Of a stretch of DNA of 8,491 bases, positions 5,537 through 8,491 are shown in pieces. The stretch is from positions 1 to 8,491 of the forward strand of contig JAJFML010000013.1 of assembly GCA_021772195.1 (NCBI GenBank), given 5' to 3'. The notes under the pieces are model-generated. The model was not told the DNA's origin and searched no databases. It saw only the letters and a program-made list of their open reading frames with translations. The first letter of the stretch is position 1. Each line of letters starts with the position of its first letter. This stretch comes from Chlamydiota bacterium (lineage in GTDB: Bacteria > Chlamydiota > Chlamydiia > Chlamydiales > SM23-39). Both the position numbers and the translations under genes were made by a program.

Positions 5537-6516
5537 TGAAAGAGAAGATCCAGCGGCTTTTGAAGCGGCTCACGCAGGTGGAAGAGTTGCTGGCTCAATC
5601 TGAAACCCTTTCTGACAAAGAAACTTATCGAAAGCTCACTCAAGAATATTCGTACCTAACTGAGATTAGAGATGTCTGGAAAATCTACGATAAGGCAGAC
5701 TCTCAACTCGAAGATGATAAACGTATTCTTGTTGAAGAGACCGATGAAGAGCTCATCTCAATTGTAAAAGAGGAGATCTCTTCTCTTGAAAAGACAGTTG
5801 CTGTACAGCAAAAAATCTTAGAAAATCTCCTTGTTCCTCCTGATCCCAACGATAGCTTAAATACAATTGTAGAAATTAGAGCTGGCACTGGCGGTGATGA
5901 AGCTGCTATTTTTGTCGGCGACGTTGTTCGTATGTATAAAAACTATGCAGGTTCAAAAGGCTGGAATGTAGAAGTTTTAAGTTCCACCCCATCGGACATG
6001 GGCGGTTTTAAAGAGTATGTGATGGTCCTTTCAGGGAAAAATGTTCACCGTCAAATGCAATATGAGGCGGGAACGCATCGCGTTCAAAGAGTTCCTGAGA
6101 CTGAGACTCAAGGAAGAGTTCATACATCAGCTATTACGGTGGCCATTCTAGTTGAGCCTCCCGAAGAGGAGAAGGTCAAAATCAATGAAGCCGACCTTCG
6201 TATCGACACTTACCGGGCATCTGGTGCGGGTGGTCAGCACGTTAATGTGACTGATTCAGCTGTTCGTATCACGCACATCCCAACAGGTACAGTTGTCGCT
6301 TGTCAAGATGAGAGATCTCAGCTCAAAAATAAAGATAAAGCGATGCGTATTTTATCTGCAAAGATTGCAGAGGCGCAAAAAATGCAAAAAGCAAAAGAAC
6401 AGGCAGATATTCGCTTGGGACAAGTGGGTACAGGTGATCGTTCAGAGAGAATTCGCACTTATAATTTTCCGCAAATTAGACTCACAGATCACCGTATCGA
6501 TCTCTCGCTCTACTAG
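5536..6516 (+). CDS. prfA: peptide chain release factor 1 (RF1), frame ends at an internal TAG
   Basis: RF1 reads UAA and UAG in the ribosomal A site and triggers release of the finished protein. The 326 residues carry the codon-reading PxT motif (PET, 187-189) and the catalytic GGQ (232-234), at nearly the same positions as in E. coli RF1 (about 360 residues). The N-terminal helical domain (about 1-95) is complete. The frame stops at TAG (6514-6516), right after [20 protein letters not shown], where the family continues with Lys or Arg and a conserved C-terminal helix. That helix is still encoded in frame after the TAG. The product is thus either a shortened RF1 or, by readthrough, a 354-residue full-length RF1. 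An AAG Lys codon is one base away from TAG. There is no clear ribosome site; the start is coupled to the L31 stop (TAATG). Confidence 0.95.
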   Translation: MKEKIQRLLKRLTQVEELLAQSETLSDKETYRKLTQEYSYLTEIRDVWKIYDKADSQLEDDKRILVEETDEELISIVKEEISSLEKTVAVQQKILENLLVPPDPNDSLNTIVEIRAGTGGDEAAIFVGDVVRMYKNYAGSKGWNVEVLSSTPSDMGGFKEYVMVLSGKNVHRQMQYEAGTHRVQRVPETETQGRVHTSAITVAILVEPPEEEKVKINEADLRIDTYRASGAGGQHVNVTDSAVRITHIPTGTVVACQDERSQLKNKDKAMRILSAKIAEAQKMQKAKEQADIRLGQVGTGDRSERIRTYNFPQIRLTDHRIDLSLY

Positions 6517-6600
6517 TTAGATTATATGATTGAAGGCGATCTTGATGAGATCACGAATCCATTGGTTGCGCATTTCTATCAATTAAAGCTCTCTAAATGA
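6514..6600 (+). other. prfA: in-frame TAG and conserved RF1 C-terminal extension
   Basis: Reading on through TAG gives LDYMIEGDLDEITNPL, then VAHFYQLKLSK and a TGA at 6598-6600. This matches the end of RF1 proteins (LYxLDxxMEGDLD...), and no other stop or frameshift intervenes. The extension has 27 sense codons, restores near-normal length, and its TGA overlaps the prmC ATG as ATGA. The conservation shows this was recently, or still is, translated as part of RF1. An internal ATG at 6526 has no ribosome site. See the findings for the autoregulation hypothesis. Confidence 0.85.
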
Positions 6601-7439
6601 AAACTATCGCTGAAATCATCGATCTCTCTTCCACTTTTCTAACGAAGAATAACCGAGCAAAGAGAGATGCAGAAGATATTATCGCACACGTCCTCTCATT
6701 TACTCGTACTGATCTCTATATGAATTTTGACAAACCTCTTTCGGAGTTTGAGTTGGAAAAAATTCGCTCTCTTCTCAAGAAGAGAAAGACGGGAGTTCCT
6801 ATTGATTATGTTTTAGGAGAAAAGACATTTTTTCATGTAAAACTGAAACTTAATTCTCATACTTTGATTCCACGTCCGGAGACAGAGATTTTAGTCGATA
6901 TGATCGTAGAAAAACTTAAGAATGAAGACTTAAAAGGAAAAGAGCTGTGGGATTTAGGAACAGGGTCTGGTGCAATCGGTCTTGCTCTAAAAAAAGCTCT
7001 TCCTGACCTAAAGGTGGTTCTGTCCGATCTCTCAGAGGGTGCTCTTCAAACTGCAAAAGAAAATGCGAAGAGTAACGATCTTGATGTGGAGTTTATCCAG
7101 GGTGATTTTTTGAAACCCTTTGAGGGGAGACAAGCTGATTTCGTTGTTTCTAATCCGCCTTATATTACAGAGAGTGCCTATCTAGGACTTGATCCTGAGG
7201 TGAAAAACTTTGAGCCAAAGAACGCTTTGGTTGCAGGTGAAAGGGGAATGGAGGTATATGAATATTTTGAAAAAGAGTTGCCGCACTTTTTAAAGCCAGG
7301 TTCAAAAGTATTTTTTGAGATTGGATTTGATCAAGGGGAGTCTATTCAAAATATTTTTACAAGCCCTTTTTGGACATTCAAAAAAATAGTATCTGATTGG
7401 TCTTGTCATCCTCGTTTCTTTTTCCTTGAAACAGAATGA
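6597..7439 (+). CDS. prmC: peptide chain release factor N5-glutamine methyltransferase
   Basis: PrmC (formerly HemK) methylates the Gln of the GGQ motif in RF1 and RF2, using S-adenosylmethionine, and so speeds peptide release. The 280 residues have the N-terminal helical substrate domain (about 1-75), the linker signature LIPRPETE (90-97), the SAM-binding DLGTGSGAIGLAL (119-131) and the catalytic NPPY (186-189), followed by the conserved LVAGERGMEVY. Length is typical (E. coli 277). It has no Shine-Dalgarno sequence; its ATG overlaps the TGA that ends the extended RF1 frame (ATGA). Efficient translation should therefore depend on ribosomes that have passed the internal TAG of prfA. Confidence 0.97.
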   Translation: MKTIAEIIDLSSTFLTKNNRAKRDAEDIIAHVLSFTRTDLYMNFDKPLSEFELEKIRSLLKKRKTGVPIDYVLGEKTFFHVKLKLNSHTLIPRPETEILVDMIVEKLKNEDLKGKELWDLGTGSGAIGLALKKALPDLKVVLSDLSEGALQTAKENAKSNDLDVEFIQGDFLKPFEGRQADFVVSNPPYITESAYLGLDPEVKNFEPKNALVAGERGMEVYEYFEKELPHFLKPGSKVFFEIGFDQGESIQNIFTSPFWTFKKIVSDWSCHPRFFFLETE

Positions 7440-7454
7440 ATTTCTAAGTAATAT
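7426..7454 (+). promoter_or_regulatory. candidate ffh promoter
   Basis: TTGAAA (7426-7431, five of six) and TAATAT (7449-7454, four of six) are 17 bp apart, spanning the end of prmC. Transcription from about 7461 would give ffh a roughly 30-base leader. No terminator is visible between prmC and ffh, so read-in from the upstream genes is also likely. Confidence 0.35.
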
Positions 7455-7491
7455 ATTTACGATTTTTAGTACTAAATGGGTCCTTTTTCCT

Positions 7492-8491
7492 ATGTTTGAT
7501 GCTTTAACAGGCAAATTACAGAATGTAGTCTCCTTTATTGGCGGCAAAAAGACTCTCACTGAGGAAAATATTTCCGACGCAGTGAGGGAAGTTCGCCTTG
7601 CCCTTTTGGAGGCAGATGTCAACTATTCTGTTGCAAGTAGCTTCGTAAAGCGTATTAAGGAAAAGGCTCTAGGAGAAGAGGTTCTCAAATCAGTCAAACC
7701 TCAGCAGCAATTCATAAAGGTTGTTCATGACGCCCTAATCGAATTGATGGGCTCAGACGAGGTTCTTCTGAATGTCGAGGGAAGACCAAGTACGATCATG
7801 CTCTGCGGCTTGCAAGGCTCTGGTAAGACGACACACGCAGCAAAACTTGCCTCTTTCATCGAAAAGAACCATGACAAGCGCGTTTTACTTGTAGCTTGTG
7901 ATCTCCAAAGGCCTGCAGCGATTGAGCAGCTGAAAAAATTAGGCGGACAGATCAATGTCCCTGTCTTTTCACTAGATGGCGAAAAGAATGCGGTAAAGGT
8001 CGCAAAGAAGGCGATTAAGTACGCTAATGATGAGAAGTTTGATGTAGTGATCTTTGATACAGCAGGTAGACTTCATATCGATACCGATTTGATGAAAGAG
8101 CTTGTAGATATTAAGAAAGCTATCGACCCGCAAGAAGTTCTCTTTGTTGCCAATGCTACAACGGGCCAAGATGCGGTCAAGACAGCTCAAGAGTTTGATC
8201 AGAAGGTGGAAGTCACAGGATCGATCCTCACCATGCTAGATGGCGATGCCAGAGCAGGTGCTGCGATCTCTATTCGTGAAGTGACAGGGAAGCCTCTGAA
8301 GTTTGAAGGTATAGGCGAAAAGATTGGTGATATCCAAGTCTTCAATCCCAAATCGATGGCAGATCGTATTCTTGGAATGGGTGATGTAATTAACCTCGTT
8401 CGCAAGGCAGAGTCAGCATTTGATAAGGAAGAAGGCGAGAAGCTTGAAAAAAAACTCAAGAAGGCAAGCTTCACCTACGCAGACTATCTCA
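7492..8491 (+). CDS. ffh: signal recognition particle GTPase Ffh (5' part)
   Basis: Ffh binds 4.5S RNA and signal sequences on the ribosome and, with the receptor FtsY, delivers membrane proteins to the translocon. The first 333 residues are present; the frame is open at the window end, so about 110 residues of the M domain are missing. The N domain (about 1-90, LTEENISDAVREVRLALLEADV) and G domain are clear: P-loop GLQGSGKTT (106-114), DLQRPAA (137-143), DTAGRL (189-194), DGDARAGAA (250-258) and GIGEK (273-277). The usual TKxD guanine-recognition motif reads TMLD (247-250), with Met in place of Lys. The ATG at 7492 fits the family N-terminus (MFDALTGKL) but has only a weak GGG 11 bases upstream. 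It stands 52 bases after prmC. Confidence 0.97.
   Translation, partial: MFDALTGKLQNVVSFIGGKKTLTEENISDAVREVRLALLEADVNYSVASSFVKRIKEKALGEEVLKSVKPQQQFIKVVHDALIELMGSDEVLLNVEGRPSTIMLCGLQGSGKTTHAAKLASFIEKNHDKRVLLVACDLQRPAAIEQLKKLGGQINVPVFSLDGEKNAVKVAKKAIKYANDEKFDVVIFDTAGRLHIDTDLMKELVDIKKAIDPQEVLFVANATTGQDAVKTAQEFDQKVEVTGSILTMLDGDARAGAAISIREVTGKPLKFEGIGEKIGDIQVFNPKSMADRILGMGDVINLVRKAESAFDKEEGEKLEKKLKKASFTYADYL

Noticed and set aside
6514..6516. UAG reassigned to an amino acid across the whole genome
   Set aside because: pnp and the 92-residue gene both end in TAG at normal positions, directly followed by an intrinsic terminator, so UAG appears to act as a true stop.
6505..6525. Programmed frameshift at the prfA stop, as in prfB
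   Set aside because: The conserved extension lies in the same frame as the upstream part, so a shift would lose it. No upstream Shine-Dalgarno-like stimulator or slippery site is seen.
6538..6552. Hairpin GATCT/AGATC downstream of the prfA TAG as a readthrough stimulator
   Set aside because: Only five base pairs, 21 bases downstream of the stop, in codons already constrained by conserved residues; too weak to claim.

Overview
This window looks like housekeeping chromosome from a member of the Chlamydiota, most likely an environmental (Parachlamydiales-like) lineage rather than Chlamydia itself. From memory, the gene strings pnp-rpsO-tadA-small hypothetical gene and rpmE-prfA-prmC-ffh match two separate blocks of the Chlamydia trachomatis genome (around CT842-845 and CT022-025). 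The 108-residue zinc-free L31 with a lysine-rich tail is also chlamydia-like. I cannot fix the genus without a search.

Layout: (1) 1-413 has no gene. It holds a cluster of related inverted repeats (29-241), including an approximately 168-bp foldback element bounded by TTAA, then a 15-bp dyad and a strong sigma70-type promoter. (2) 414-692 is an orphan 92-residue gene with its own promoter and ribosome site, ending in a bidirectional terminator shared with pnp. (3) 729-3244 on the minus strand is rpsO-pnp; the intergenic leader carries a long hairpin resembling the RNase III site that controls PNPase in E. coli. (4) 3499-4192 on the plus strand is tadA and an overlapping 74-residue unknown gene. 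(5) 4186-5067 on the minus strand is a rhomboid-fold membrane protein that appears to have lost the catalytic serine. (6) 5210-8491 on the plus strand is rpmE-prfA-prmC-ffh, with ffh cut by the window end.

Most of the genes serve RNA turnover and protein synthesis: PNPase (mRNA decay), S15 and L31 (ribosome), TadA (wobble inosine), RF1 (termination), PrmC (methylates RF1) and Ffh (co-translational targeting).

The most striking point is in prfA. The RF1 frame is interrupted by an in-frame TAG at codon 327, yet the conserved RF1 C-terminus continues in the same frame for 27 more sense codons, to a TGA that overlaps the prmC start as ATGA. UAG is the stop codon read only by RF1. The arrangement therefore mirrors the known prfB (RF2) autoregulatory UGA, but would use readthrough instead of frameshifting. 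It could also be a recent mutation or an assembly error. The sequence alone cannot decide, but this is the best candidate here for something undescribed.
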